Assembly: GCF_013488205.1 (NCBI RefSeq)
Contig: NZ_CP040908.1
Location: 2,147,876-2,211,875, forward strand
Source of the DNA: Empedobacter falsenii
GTDB lineage: Bacteria; Bacteroidota; Bacteroidia; Flavobacteriales; Weeksellaceae
Reading direction: 5' to 3'
DNA: 64,000 bases
Below the pieces are notes generated by a model. That model had not been told where the DNA came from. It saw only the letters and a list, made by a program, of their open reading frames with translations, and searched no databases. The translations under genes were made by a program, and so were the position numbers. Within the stretch, counting starts at the first letter, position 1; each line of letters opens with the position of its first letter. Positions 50,051-59,497 of the stretch are shown here, in pieces.

Positions 50051-51004
50051 CTAATATTCGCTTGCTTCGGTCAAAAGTTTCACATCATCATGAGATAATT
50101 GTACATTTACTGCTTCTACAAAAGCATCAAGATGTTGTTCCTTAGTTGCACTCGCAATAGGAGCTACAACTGTTTTCTGATCCATTAACCAAGCCAAAGC
50201 AACTGCCGAATAAGAAATATTATATCGTGTAGAAATAGTTTGTAAAGCGTCCAAAATTTTAAATCCTCTTTCGTTCAAATATTTTTTGATTCCTTGCCCG
50301 CGCAAACTTTGTTGTAAATCTTCTTCAGTTTTATATTTACCTGATAAAAAACCACTCGCTAAACTGTAATAAGGAATAACAGCTAAATTATATTTCTCTG
50401 CAACAGGCTGCAAAAATTCTTCAAAATGCTGACGATCATACAAATTATATTCAGGTTGTAAAGTTTTGTATTGCGGTAAATTGTAAAGTTCTGATTTATC
50501 CAACGATTCAATCAATCGTTCTGAAGAAAAATTAGACGCACCAATATATCTCACTTTCCCTTCTTTTATCAATTGATTATAAGCCGATAAAGTTTCTTCA
50601 ACAGGTGTATTTATATCATCATAATGTGTTTGATACAAGTCGATATAATCTGTTTGTAAACGGATAAGTGATTCTTCTACTTCTTTTAAGATATGAGCTT
50701 TTGTAGTATTTGGCTTATCTTGAATCATATTTCGTCCACCAACTTTCGTTGCCAAAACGATTTGATCTCTCACTCCTCTCGATTTTAACCAATTTCCAAT
50801 AATTCTCTCAGATTCTGTTCCGACATTGCCTTCAATCCAATACGAATAGTTATTTGCAGTGTCTATCGCATTAAATCCTCTATCCAAAAATCCATCTAAA
50901 ATTCGAAAAGATTCTTCTTCATTCAATGTCCAACCAAAAACATTTCCTCCGAAAAAAATTGGTTTTATCTCTAAATCTGTATTTCCTAATTGTACATTTT
51001 TCAT
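50051..51004 (-). CDS. Aldo/keto reductase
   Basis: This 317-residue protein is a (beta/alpha)8 AKR. The catalytic tetrad is visible as Asp (FNAIDTANNY), Tyr in NYSYWIEG, Lys in VLATKVGG and His in DLYQTHYDD. The phosphate-binding C-terminal loop (PIASATKEQHLDAF) marks NADPH use. It reduces carbonyls of unknown identity. A terminator hairpin ends 11 bases before its ATG, and about 150 bases of leader with a TATATTTG box lie upstream, so expression may depend on readthrough or on a short promoter after the hairpin. Confidence 0.9.
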   Translation of the reverse strand: MKNVQLGNTDLEIKPIFFGGNVFGWTLNEEESFRILDGFLDRGFNAIDTANNYSYWIEGNVGTESERIIGNWLKSRGVRDQIVLATKVGGRNMIQDKPNTTKAHILKEVEESLIRLQTDYIDLYQTHYDDINTPVEETLSAYNQLIKEGKVRYIGASNFSSERLIESLDKSELYNLPQYKTLQPEYNLYDRQHFEEFLQPVAEKYNLAVIPYYSLASGFLSGKYKTEEDLQQSLRGQGIKKYLNERGFKILDALQTISTRYNISYSAVALAWLMDQKTVVAPIASATKEQHLDAFVEAVNVQLSHDDVKLLTEASEY

Positions 51005-51012
51005 GGGTATAA

Positions 51013-51158
51013 AGATAAAAAAAAGCTACTTTGCAGTAGCTTCTTGTTGTAAAATTTTTTGACTCACACGTCGAAAAATGTAACTTTTAAGATACTTTAT
51101 GGTGTCTTCATAGGTTTAGAAAACAAAGCATCAAAGTTTAATACTTAGTTTGAAATCG
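51013..51158 (-). ncRNA. Candidate leader or small RNA ahead of the aldo/keto reductase
   Basis: A TATATTTG box (51172-51165) is followed by about 145 bases ending in a strong hairpin with a T-run that abuts the reductase start. The only ORFs inside are MLCFLNL and MKTP, too short to count. AGTATCTT (about 51092-51085) could pair with the hairpin's left arm AAGCTACT with one mismatch, a possible anti-terminator. It could be a riboswitch-type leader or an independent small RNA; I cannot match it to a known class. Confidence 0.4.
51016..51042 (-). terminator. Terminator abutting the aldo/keto reductase start
   Basis: On the minus strand AAGCTACT and AGTAGCTT form an eight-pair stem with a GCAA loop and eight T. 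It ends 11 bases before the ATG. TATCTTTA, one base off the -7 consensus, overlaps its T-run. Confidence 0.85.
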
Positions 51159-51164
51159 ATACTG

Positions 51165-51172
51165 CAAATATA
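51165..51172 (-). promoter_or_regulatory. -7 promoter box of the reductase leader
   Basis: TATATTTG on the minus strand, a perfect TAnnTTTG match inside a TA-rich tract. Confidence 0.45.
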
Positions 51173-51264
51173 TATACTGAATAATATCTATCATTAAAAT
51201 AGAGTTTAGATTTCGTTAATTCACGTTTCAGCAAGGTGAATTGTAAATTTATTCAGGTGAAATT

Positions 51265-54200
51265 TTAATCAACTTTCAAAATCATTCGAACTTTTGTTCC
51301 TTTTTCATGAAAATCTATAAAAATATTTTCTTCAATATTATGATTAAGCAATCGTAAACGCTCATTAATTATTTTAAGTGCTTTCGAATCGTGAGTTTTA
51401 TTTTGCGTAATTTGTGTTGTATTTCCCTTTCCATTATCTTCAATAATTATTTCTAAATAATCACTTTTTAATCTAATAATCAATTTGATAATCGGTTGTA
51501 AATGATTTTGATCAAATGCGTGAACAAAAGAATTTTCGATAATTGGCTGAATCAACATTGGCGGAATTTTGATACGATAAATATCCAATTGGCTATCAAT
51601 TTGAACATCAAATTCTATTTTATTTTTCCATCTAAAATTCTCAACTTCAACATATAATTTCAAGAAATCAATTTCGTCTTTCAAACTAATTTCATCTTTT
51701 GTTGAAAGATTTAACATCTGACGAATCAAGTGAGAAAAACGTCCCAACGAATTTAACGCATTATCAATATCATTATCCAAAATATAAAACTGAATAGAAT
51801 TCAACACATTGAAAATAAAATGCGGATTCATTTGCGATTGTAAGGCTGTTAACTTCGTTTCGGTTAATTGTCGCTCTAATTGCAAACGTTGATTTTCTTG
51901 TGTATTTTTCTCATTTAATTGACTAATTTTTAATTGATTAAATTTATTTAACGTCTTGATTTTATTTGTATTATAACGATAAATAATTAATCCTAAAGTT
52001 AAGACTGACAACAAAATAAAATAAATGTTCAAGTAAAAAGGTTCGTCAACATTCAACGAAACCAAATCAATAATTTGTTTTTGTCCGTTGCTTGTATCTG
52101 TTATTTCTAATTGAATACGATATTTACCATATGGTATATTCCGCAAATAAATAGATGGGTTATAAAAATACTCGTTCCACTTTTCATCAGGATTTACACG
52201 ATATCTGTACTTATAACTTTGAGCGAAATTTGCATCAACCACAGCAAAATTTAGTGTAATATTGTTCTCATTATTTTTTAAATTCAAATCTTTATCAATC
52301 AAATCAAACCACATAAATTTATCTATCCCAAAAGATTCATCATTAATTTTAAAACTTGTAATAATAATCTCTTTCGACTGATTTTTTTGCTTTAATAAAT
52401 TCTCAAGATTTAACTTATAATATCCATTTTCAACACCAATTGTAGCCGTTTTTCCGTCAAAAATAGAAGAATGTATATCCTTATTCACAAAACCTTGTTC
52501 ATTGCCAATCATATATGTTTTACCATTATTGAAAACGAGTAAATTACGATTGGTTCCGATTAAAATTGAGTTCCCAAAAATGTCAATTGAACTAATATTT
52601 TCTCCACCAATTTCACGAATATTAATTACTTTTTTTGTGATTAATTCATCTCCTTTTATCTCTAAAATATAAACTTTCGCAAATTCTGTTGCAACCAACA
52701 ACTGATTATCTCCAACGCATTTTATCATTTTAATTTTAGATTCTTTAAACTGATTATTTTGCAAATACGAAATAAAATTTTCATTTTCATACTTGAATAA
52801 TCCATCTAAAGAAGATCCAAAAAATACAGCTTTTTTATTTTGACAAATCGAAACAACATCTTTCGGTACATTGGCTTGTGCAGCAGAATATGAGTGATAT
52901 TTTAGGTTATTCAAATCATCAAAAACTAAAATTCCACCAAAAGGATTTGTCTGAATAAATTGATTATTAAAATACGTAAATTGACTTGTTCGATTAGGTA
53001 AATAATCTTTGAATTCTCCATTAAAATCTAACTCGAAAAGTCCTAAATTAGTTGCTATAATGAATGAATTGTGACGGATAATCATTTTATAAAAACGAAG
53101 GTTTTTTTCTTTCAAATCAAAATCTATTTCATAAAAATCTTTATTCGATTGACTTAAAAAATCTTTGAATTTTGACTTATTTCGAAGCATATATTGATAA
53201 AAAGCATCTCTCTTTATCTGCTTATTAAATACATTGTTCTCCTGAAAATAAAGACCTTCTGGCGTTAAAAAATATTGTGTATTTTCAACTTTTAGAATTT
53301 CAATGACTTTTTTATTATCAATCGTAGAAAAATCTAAAAAATGATTAAAATGAACTTCAAAAAGTCCTTTATCAGCACTTCCTACATAAATTAAATCATC
53401 CGTTTTACTACTAAAAACTCGATATGGATAATCCGAAGTGATTTTAAAATTTTCTGTTTGATCTGTTATTTTATTATTCTTTAACTCCGCAACCATACCA
53501 TTTCCCGCACCCGTTTCGTAACCAGCTAATAAAAGAGAATGACGTTTATCTGAAATGTTGTGATTTCTAAAAACTGGAAAATCATACGTTTTAAAATTCA
53601 ATTTTTTATTCAAGAAATCGTTTATCGGAATAACATTAAGACCTTTAGACGATGACAAATACAAATCATTATTATACAAAAAACTATAATTAATTCGATT
53701 GAAAGGATTGACCAACTTCAACTTATCACGATGAACTTCATAAACACCATGATCGATTGTTGCAACATAAACTTTATTTTGATATTCGAAAAAAGACACC
53801 GCTTCGAACACAATATTGTTATTTTTTTCGAAAGAAGGATTGTAAATTTTCTTTGATTTTGTATCAATAATCGAAACGCCTCCTTGCGCAGCAACATATA
53901 TTAAATCATCTAAATAAAATAAATTTCGAACGCGATCCGAAACCAACCCTTTCGCTGTATTAATTTGTTCAAAACGTTGACCTGTAAATTTCAATATTCC
54001 TTGTCCATAACTTCCAAACCAAACATTATGCTGTCTATCTTCTATTATTGTCCAAACATTATTGTATTGTACTTTCTCGAAGCGTTTCATCATTTTGAAA
54101 TTATCCATGTCTTTCACAAACACGCCAAAACGAGTTCCAACCCATAAAATTTTTCGAGAATCTTTGTAGACACTCAAAATCTCATTGGCAGGCAAACCAT

Positions 54201-54297
54201 TTTCGTACGTGTATTGTTTTGTCAAAACATATTGCGCAGAAAGTTGATGAGAGCAAAGAAATAAAAGAAGTAAAAAAATGAAGTTACGCAACCACAT
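51265..54297 (-). CDS. Propeller-type sensor histidine kinase (LytS/His_kinase family)
   Basis: This 1010-residue protein starts with a signal peptide (to about residue 22, QLSAQ). A two-component-regulator propeller follows, with blade motifs such as GLPANEILSVYKDSRKILWVGT near the N-terminus (core YKDSRKILWVGT). A Y_Y_Y Ig-like domain (about 670-755; YKYRYRVNPDEKW) precedes a transmembrane helix (about 765-785), a coiled coil and a His_kinase domain. The phosphoacceptor is His826 in MNPHFIFNVLNSIQFY, and the ATP lid has EDNGKGN. It senses something in the periplasm. It overlaps the LytTR regulator gene by 14 bases. Confidence 0.9.
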   Translation of the reverse strand: MWLRNFIFLLLLFLCSHQLSAQYVLTKQYTYENGLPANEILSVYKDSRKILWVGTRFGVFVKDMDNFKMMKRFEKVQYNNVWTIIEDRQHNVWFGSYGQGILKFTGQRFEQINTAKGLVSDRVRNLFYLDDLIYVAAQGGVSIIDTKSKKIYNPSFEKNNNIVFEAVSFFEYQNKVYVATIDHGVYEVHRDKLKLVNPFNRINYSFLYNNDLYLSSSKGLNVIPINDFLNKKLNFKTYDFPVFRNHNISDKRHSLLLAGYETGAGNGMVAELKNNKITDQTENFKITSDYPYRVFSSKTDDLIYVGSADKGLFEVHFNHFLDFSTIDNKKVIEILKVENTQYFLTPEGLYFQENNVFNKQIKRDAFYQYMLRNKSKFKDFLSQSNKDFYEIDFDLKEKNLRFYKMIIRHNSFIIATNLGLFELDFNGEFKDYLPNRTSQFTYFNNQFIQTNPFGGILVFDDLNNLKYHSYSAAQANVPKDVVSICQNKKAVFFGSSLDGLFKYENENFISYLQNNQFKESKIKMIKCVGDNQLLVATEFAKVYILEIKGDELITKKVINIREIGGENISSIDIFGNSILIGTNRNLLVFNNGKTYMIGNEQGFVNKDIHSSIFDGKTATIGVENGYYKLNLENLLKQKNQSKEIIITSFKINDESFGIDKFMWFDLIDKDLNLKNNENNITLNFAVVDANFAQSYKYRYRVNPDEKWNEYFYNPSIYLRNIPYGKYRIQLEITDTSNGQKQIIDLVSLNVDEPFYLNIYFILLSVLTLGLIIYRYNTNKIKTLNKFNQLKISQLNEKNTQENQRLQLERQLTETKLTALQSQMNPHFIFNVLNSIQFYILDNDIDNALNSLGRFSHLIRQMLNLSTKDEISLKDEIDFLKLYVEVENFRWKNKIEFDVQIDSQLDIYRIKIPPMLIQPIIENSFVHAFDQNHLQPIIKLIIRLKSDYLEIIIEDNGKGNTTQITQNKTHDSKALKIINERLRLLNHNIEENIFIDFHEKGTKVRMILKVD

Positions 54298-55078
54298 TCG
54301 ATAAAATTTTATACCCCAAAGAAGTCACAGGCAGATTTGATTCGCCGTCTTTTGGATGACAATTAAGAATCAATAAATTGTTTCGTTTATCAAATTTTTT
54401 AGCAAAATTAATATTGACTAAATATGATCTATTAACACGAAAAAAATTGGTTTGATCAATCAAGTTTTCTACCTCTTTCAGCGTTTTAGTTACCATGTAC
54501 GCCTCTTTTTCGGTAAAAATTGTACAATAACTATCATCCGCTTTGCAGTAAATAATATCTTCAATTTTCAGTACCAAAACCTCTGTTATAGATGGAATAA
54601 AAATAATTCCATGTTCATTTTTGAAAACATCTTTCAGATTATCAGTTTCTACCTCATCTTCAAAATCATCTGCAATATTGATAATCTCTTTCGAGGTTTT
54701 TGTTTGATTTTGACGTTCTACAAAACGATTCAATAATACTTTAAGGTCAGAAATTGAAATAGGTTTCATCAAATATCCCAAACATCCCCATTGATTTACG
54801 GCTTCTAAAATATAGTCTGAATGAGCTGTTGTAAAAATGACATCAAACGTAATATCATCAAAATAATCAAATAATTTAAACCCAAATTCCTCTGGCATCT
54901 GAATATCCAAAAAAACTATATCTGGTTGATTTTCCTTAATTTTTTCAACACCTTCTTTTACAGAATTCGCAGTATCAATGGAAACAAAAAAATCTGGCAA
55001 AGCATGTTGAATAATTTTCTTTAACCCTTGTTGAGCAAAGTGTTCATCGTCTATAATAAGAGCTTTGTAATGATTCAT
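54284..55078 (-). CDS. LytTR response regulator
   Basis: The 264-residue product has a receiver domain (1-125) with acidic pocket IIDDEHFAQQG, phosphoacceptor Asp58 (VFLDIQMPE) and Lys105 (YLMKPIS), then a LytTR DNA-binding domain (about 165-262; EDIIYCKADDSYCTIFT and FFRVNRSYLVNINFAKKF). It is upstream of and overlaps the sensor kinase gene by 14 bases, so the pair forms one two-component system. A TATATTTG box lies 17-24 bases upstream, just after the terminator of the preceding MFS gene. Targets are unknown; the MFS/VOC/OYE operon next door is a candidate. Confidence 0.92.
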   Translation of the reverse strand: MNHYKALIIDDEHFAQQGLKKIIQHALPDFFVSIDTANSVKEGVEKIKENQPDIVFLDIQMPEEFGFKLFDYFDDITFDVIFTTAHSDYILEAVNQWGCLGYLMKPISISDLKVLLNRFVERQNQTKTSKEIINIADDFEDEVETDNLKDVFKNEHGIIFIPSITEVLVLKIEDIIYCKADDSYCTIFTEKEAYMVTKTLKEVENLIDQTNFFRVNRSYLVNINFAKKFDKRNNLLILNCHPKDGESNLPVTSLGYKILSNVVA

Positions 55079-55094
55079 TTGAGTTTAATTTGTA

Positions 55095-55102
55095 CAAATA
55101 TA
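55095..55102 (-). promoter_or_regulatory. -7 promoter box for the two-component operon
   Basis: TATATTTG on the minus strand, 17-24 bases upstream of the response-regulator ATG and directly after a terminator. Confidence 0.55.
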
Positions 55103-55103
55103 A

Positions 55104-55136
55104 ACTAAAAAAGGATGCTCCGTAGAACATCCTTTG
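55104..55136 (-). terminator. Intrinsic terminator after the MFS gene
   Basis: On the minus strand AAAGGATGTTC and GAGCATCCTTT pair around a three-base loop and run into TTTTTT. It separates the OYE/VOC/MFS operon from the two-component operon. Confidence 0.8.
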
Positions 55137-55157
55137 ATTATGATTGAAGTAATATTT

Positions 55158-56312
55158 TTAAACTCTTTTCGATTTTAATTGTAAAAAGATTGCTGCAATT
55201 ATTGATCCGACCGAAGCCATAATAAAGCCAACCCACAATTGTGAATTAAATCCTAATCCCATTGCAATCGGAATTCCTCCTAAAAATGCACCTAAAGCAT
55301 TTCCGATATTAAAACTTGCTTGACCAGCCGCTGCGGCTAAAGTTTCAGATCCTTTTCCATTATTAATCAACATCATTTGAATTGGGGAACCAATTGTAAA
55401 CGCAATTAATCCTGTAATAAACGACATGATATAAGCCATTATTTGTATATGAGAAGTGAAATAAACAATCACTAAACAAACCGCCATCGACGCAAAAGAG
55501 ATGATTGCAGCTTTATTTGGTGACATGGTATCTGCCAATTTTCCACCTATAAAATTACCGACAAACATTCCTAAACCAATCAAAGTCATAATTATTGGAA
55601 CTTTTGTTTTAGGTAAATCTGCCACATTTGTCATTAATGGAGAAATGTAACTTATCCACGCAAATAATCCTGAAGTTCCAATAGAAATCATCACAATTAA
55701 TACCCAAGCTTCCCATTTTTTGAAAAAACTTAATTGTTCTACTAAACTTCCTTTGTTTGTATTTTTAAGATTCGGAACCCAAAGAGAAATCGCTAACATC
55801 GTGATTAATCCTAAACTTGCAATAATCCCAAATGTTAATCGCCACGAAAAAACTTGTCCTAATTTTGTTCCTAATGGAACACCGACCAAATTCGCAAACG
55901 TTAATCCTGCAAACATAATCGAAATAGCTTGCGCTTCTTTTCCTTTTGTTGCTAATTGTGCTGCCACAACAGATCCTACTCCAAAAAACGCTCCGTGAGG
56001 CAAACCAGACATAAAACGAGCAATTAATAAGGTATTGTAACTTGGTGCAATAACAAAAAGTGAGTTAAAAATAGTAAACAATAACATAAAAAAGATCAAT
56101 ACTTTTTTTGGCGAATATTTACTTGTAGCCATAATCAATGTTGGAGCTCCAACCATTACGCCCATTGCGTACATTGATATAAAATTCCCTGCTGTTGGAA
56201 TTGAAATATTCAAATCTTTTGCAAAATCTTCTAAAACTCCCATCATCGAAAATTCCGTCATTCCGATGGCTAAACCTCCCATTGCTAAGGCAAGTAAACT
56301 CTTTTTTACCAT
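55158..56312 (-). CDS. MFS transporter (AraJ/DHA1-like)
   Basis: This 384-residue protein has 12 helices. The opening LALAMGGLAIGMTEFSMMGVLEDFAKDLNIS (cited by GMTEFSMMGVLEDF) is the DHA1 AraJ/YdhP signature, with GAPTLIMATSKYSPKK as loop 2-3. It is an inner-membrane exporter, probably of small drugs or sugars. It is the last gene of an operon with OYE and VOC genes (eight bases after the VOC stop), which suggests a detoxification unit. Confidence 0.88.
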   Translation of the reverse strand: MVKKSLLALAMGGLAIGMTEFSMMGVLEDFAKDLNISIPTAGNFISMYAMGVMVGAPTLIMATSKYSPKKVLIFFMLLFTIFNSLFVIAPSYNTLLIARFMSGLPHGAFFGVGSVVAAQLATKGKEAQAISIMFAGLTFANLVGVPLGTKLGQVFSWRLTFGIIASLGLITMLAISLWVPNLKNTNKGSLVEQLSFFKKWEAWVLIVMISIGTSGLFAWISYISPLMTNVADLPKTKVPIIMTLIGLGMFVGNFIGGKLADTMSPNKAAIISFASMAVCLVIVYFTSHIQIMAYIMSFITGLIAFTIGSPIQMMLINNGKGSETLAAAAGQASFNIGNALGAFLGGIPIAMGLGFNSQLWVGFIMASVGSIIAAIFLQLKSKRV

Positions 56313-56320
56313 TTATTCTT

Positions 56321-56710
56321 CTATTCTTCGTATAATTCTATCGGCAAACCATCGGGATCTTCAAAAAAAGTGAACTTCTTTTGCGTGTATTCATCCACAC
56401 GAATTGGCTCTACCGTTACATTCAACTGCGTTAGTTTTTCTACTTCATTTTCTATATTTCCCACAGCAAAAGCAATATGTCTCAATCCAGAAGCTTCTGG
56501 TCGAGAAACACGTTTTGGGGGATTAGGAAAAGAAAATAATTCGATGCAGTAATAATTTTGCAAAGCTAAATCTAATTTATAAGAATCACGTTCTTTTCTA
56601 TAAACTTCTTGCACAATTTCGAAACCTAAAATTTCTGTGTAAAAATGTTTTGATTTTTGATAATCTGAACAAATAATTGCAATATGATGGATTTTTTTTA
56701 ATGCTAACAT
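56321..56710 (-). CDS. VOC-family (glyoxalase/YaeR-like) protein
   Basis: The 129-residue product is a vicinal-oxygen-chelate protein: MLALKKIHHIAIICSDYQKSKHFYTEILGFE gives the first beta-alpha-beta-beta-beta unit with metal-ligand His (HHIAIIC), and SGLRHIAFAVGNIE with His and the later DPDGLPIELYE (Glu ligand) gives the second. The motif set matches the YaeR subgroup of glyoxalase-like proteins. Substrate unknown. Three bases separate it from the OYE gene and eight from the MFS gene. Confidence 0.88.
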   Translation of the reverse strand: MLALKKIHHIAIICSDYQKSKHFYTEILGFEIVQEVYRKERDSYKLDLALQNYYCIELFSFPNPPKRVSRPEASGLRHIAFAVGNIENEVEKLTQLNVTVEPIRVDEYTQKKFTFFEDPDGLPIELYEE

Positions 56711-56713
56711 GGT

Positions 56714-57793
56714 TTATGCGTAATGATTATTTTTTGCTCTTTCATATTGTGGCAACCACTTAATATCTTCTTCTAACTCTTTTGCAGCACACAATGCAAA
56801 ATATGGATCACGTAATAATTCTCTTCCTAAAAATATTAAATCAGCTTCATTATTTTGAAGAATTTCTTCGGCTTGTTTTGGTTCAAAAATTAATCCAACA
56901 GCTCCAGTAATTATTTCAACTTGATTTTTAATTTCATTTGCGAATGGGACTTGATAATTTTTTTTGACATCAATTTTTTGATGACTCACTCCACCTCCAG
57001 ACGAAACATCAATCACTTCTACTCCATTTTGTTTTAATATTTTACACAATTCAATTGTTTCATCTAAATTCCAACCATTTTCTGCCCAATCCGAAGCTGA
57101 CAAACGAATCCAAAGTGATTGAGTTGTAATATATTTTTGCATTTCTTCAACAATTTCCAACACAAAACGAATTCTATTCTCGAAACTTCCACCATATTCA
57201 TCTGTTCTATTATTGATTAAAGGCGAAAGAAATTGATGAACCAAATAACCATGCGCACCATGAATTTCTAAAATTTCAAAACCAGCTTTTATAGCACGAT
57301 CCGTTGCTTTTCCCCATTCTTTTACAACATCTTTAATTTCAGAAATTGTTAATTGATGTGGAATTTCATCCGATTCATTAAAAGGTAAATTAGAACTCGA
57401 AACTGTTTTCCAGCCATTTTTTTCGTCAGATTTTATTTGATTGTGTCCCAACCAAGGTTTTTCTGTACTTGCTTTTCTTCCTGCATGCGCTAACTGAATC
57501 CCAGGAACGCAATTGTATTTTTTGATTTCGGAAGTTAATTTTTGATACGCTTCGATATGTTCATCTTTCCAAATTCCTAAATCACCATACGAAATTCGAC
57601 CTTCTGCAACAACTGCTGTTGCTTCTTGTATAATTGCCGAAACATTGCCCACAGCACGCGAAACATAATGCTGAAAATGCCAATCATTTGGAAAACCATC
57701 TTCCGAAGAATATTGGCACATTGGCGACATAATAATTCTATTTTTTAATGAAATAGATTCATTTATATTGATTGATTCAAATAATTTGCTCAT
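56714..57793 (-). CDS. namA: NADPH dehydrogenase of the Old Yellow Enzyme family (YqjM-like)
   Basis: This 359-residue flavoprotein has the YqjM-type OYE layout: MSPMCQYSSEDGFPNDWHFQHYVSRA (core SPMCQYS with the FMN-modulating Cys), AHAGRKAS, the substrate His pair in IHGAHGYLVHQFLSPLINNRTDEYGGS (cited by HGAHGYLVHQF), and FLGRELLRDPY at the C-terminus. It reduces activated C=C bonds of enones, quinones or nitro compounds. It heads an operon with VOC and MFS genes, consistent with response to electrophiles. Confidence 0.92.
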   Translation of the reverse strand: MSKLFESININESISLKNRIIMSPMCQYSSEDGFPNDWHFQHYVSRAVGNVSAIIQEATAVVAEGRISYGDLGIWKDEHIEAYQKLTSEIKKYNCVPGIQLAHAGRKASTEKPWLGHNQIKSDEKNGWKTVSSSNLPFNESDEIPHQLTISEIKDVVKEWGKATDRAIKAGFEILEIHGAHGYLVHQFLSPLINNRTDEYGGSFENRIRFVLEIVEEMQKYITTQSLWIRLSASDWAENGWNLDETIELCKILKQNGVEVIDVSSGGGVSHQKIDVKKNYQVPFANEIKNQVEIITGAVGLIFEPKQAEEILQNNEADLIFLGRELLRDPYFALCAAKELEEDIKWLPQYERAKNNHYA

Positions 57794-58091
57794 TACTTGT
57801 TTTTTTTGACTTGATTAATTTGGAATAAAATTCGTGAATTTGATTGATTTCTTAAAATGATTCAGCTTAAAAATTGTTTAAATTTTAATCTTTCATAAAA
57901 ATTAAAAAAGCTTGAAAACACGTAAAATCACAAATAATTTTAACAATTTATTTAAAACTGACAAAAAACATGAATTTAAAAAAATCTAATAATCAATCCG
58001 ATATCATAGTAAATATCTAAGGTTCAGAATAATTTTTAATAAATCTTTCATTGTTTCTTAGTTTGTTCGTAATTTTACAAAAAAGTGAATT
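57794..58091. other. Divergent intergenic region, OYE operon and ndh
   Basis: This 298-bp AT-rich region holds the two divergent promoters. I see no perfect TAnnTTTG box, only TAATTTTA near 58070 ahead of ndh. No ORF or notable repeat is present. Confidence 0.4.
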
Positions 58092-59426
58092 TTGGAAAAG
58101 AAAAAGATTGTCATTTTAGGTGCTGGATTTGCCGGACTTAAATTAGCCCGTAAATTAAATAATAACCCACACTTTTCTGTTACACTTATTGACCGTTATA
58201 ACTATCATCAATTTCAACCTCTTTTTTATCAGGTTGCTACAGCAGGAATTAACGCTAGTGATATTTCATTTCCAATACGAAAAGTATTTCAAGGAAGTAA
58301 AAATGTCAGCGTACGATTAGCTGAAGTAACAGCAATAAAAAAAGAAGCTAATATTGTTGAAACCACAATCGGAGATTTTTCTTACGATTATTTGGTTATT
58401 GCCATGGGATGTACCACAAATTTCTTTGGTAATAAACAAATTGAGGAATTATCATTCCCAATGAAATCCACAAACGAAGCTTTAACGCTAAAAAACAGAT
58501 TGTTAACAAATTTTGAAAGTGCTTATTCTGCTGAGTCAGAAGAAGAATTAGAAGAAATTTTAAACATTGTTGTTGTTGGTGGAGGACCAACTGGAGTAGA
58601 ACTTTCTGGTGCAATTGCACACATGAAAAAACACATTCTACCAAAAGATTATCCAGATTTAGATTTCTCTAAATTGAATATTTATTTGATTGAAGGAAGT
58701 CCTAATTTATTAGGACCTATGTCTGATTTAGCTCATAAAAAGTCTCACGAATATTTGACAAATATGGGAGTGCATATTTGGACAGAAGGACGAGTTACAG
58801 ATTATGATGGAAAAACTATTTCCTTAGCTGACGGACGCACAATCAAAACAAAAAATTTAATTTGGTCTGCTGGTGTTACAGGAAACATTCCTGAAGGAGC
58901 TGTTTCTCAGGAAGAGTTACAAAGAGGTAACCGTTTTAAGGTAGATCGTACAAGTAAAATTATTGGAACTGATAACATATATGCTATTGGTGATATTTCT
59001 TGTATGGAAACACCTAAATACCCTCATGGACATCCTCAATTAGCACGCGTTGCTGGGGATCAAGCTATGAATTTAGCCAAAAATTTCAATAAAATTGGAC
59101 AAGGTTTATCGGAAGATAAATTAGCTTTATTTGAATATCAAGATCCAGGCTCTATGGCTACAATAGGAAAACATAAAGCTGTTGTTGACTTACCTAAATT
59201 CTCTTTCTCTGGGCGTTTAGCATGGTTTACATGGATGTTCTTACACTTAATGTTAATCTTGACCGTTCGCAACAAACTGGCAATTTTCTTCAATTGGGCT
59301 CAAAATTATTTTACAAATGATTCATCATTACGTATTATTGTTCGTCCAACGAAAAAAGATTTTAGATTTAATTTGAAAGGTTATCGCCGTTTTCCAAAAA
59401 ATCGTGATAAAGAAATAGAAGCTTAA
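58092..59426 (+). CDS. ndh: Type II NADH dehydrogenase (NDH-2)
   Basis: The 444-residue product is a membrane-bound flavoprotein that passes electrons from NADH to quinone without pumping. FAD site VILGAGFAGLKLAR is at the N-terminus, NADH site VVVGGGPTGVELSGA is near residue 160, and the second FAD motif is YAIGDIS near 300. The C-terminus has a hydrophobic segment (LAWFTWMFLHLMLIL) that anchors it to the inner membrane. The start is TTG at 58092 (MEKKKIVILG). A terminator shared with the convergent lipoprotein gene follows. Confidence 0.92.
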   Translation: MEKKKIVILGAGFAGLKLARKLNNNPHFSVTLIDRYNYHQFQPLFYQVATAGINASDISFPIRKVFQGSKNVSVRLAEVTAIKKEANIVETTIGDFSYDYLVIAMGCTTNFFGNKQIEELSFPMKSTNEALTLKNRLLTNFESAYSAESEEELEEILNIVVVGGGPTGVELSGAIAHMKKHILPKDYPDLDFSKLNIYLIEGSPNLLGPMSDLAHKKSHEYLTNMGVHIWTEGRVTDYDGKTISLADGRTIKTKNLIWSAGVTGNIPEGAVSQEELQRGNRFKVDRTSKIIGTDNIYAIGDISCMETPKYPHGHPQLARVAGDQAMNLAKNFNKIGQGLSEDKLALFEYQDPGSMATIGKHKAVVDLPKFSFSGRLAWFTWMFLHLMLILTVRNKLAIFFNWAQNYFTNDSSLRIIVRPTKKDFRFNLKGYRRFPKNRDKEIEA

Positions 59427-59442
59427 TCAAAAAAGTATATCA

Positions 59443-59480
59443 ATAAAAAACTCCGCTAAAAATTTAGCGGAGTTTTTTGT
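59443..59480. terminator. Bidirectional terminator between ndh and the lipoprotein gene
   Basis: ACTCCGCTAAA and TTTAGCGGAGT form an 11-pair stem with a two-base centre, flanked by A-run and T-run. Confidence 0.9.
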
Positions 59481-59497
59481 ATTTATAAATTGAAATT

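Noticed and set aside
51013-51158. SAM, SRP or 6S RNA in the reductase leader
   Set aside because: None of the conserved cores of these RNAs (for example the GGAA loop of SRP RNA) could be found by eye.
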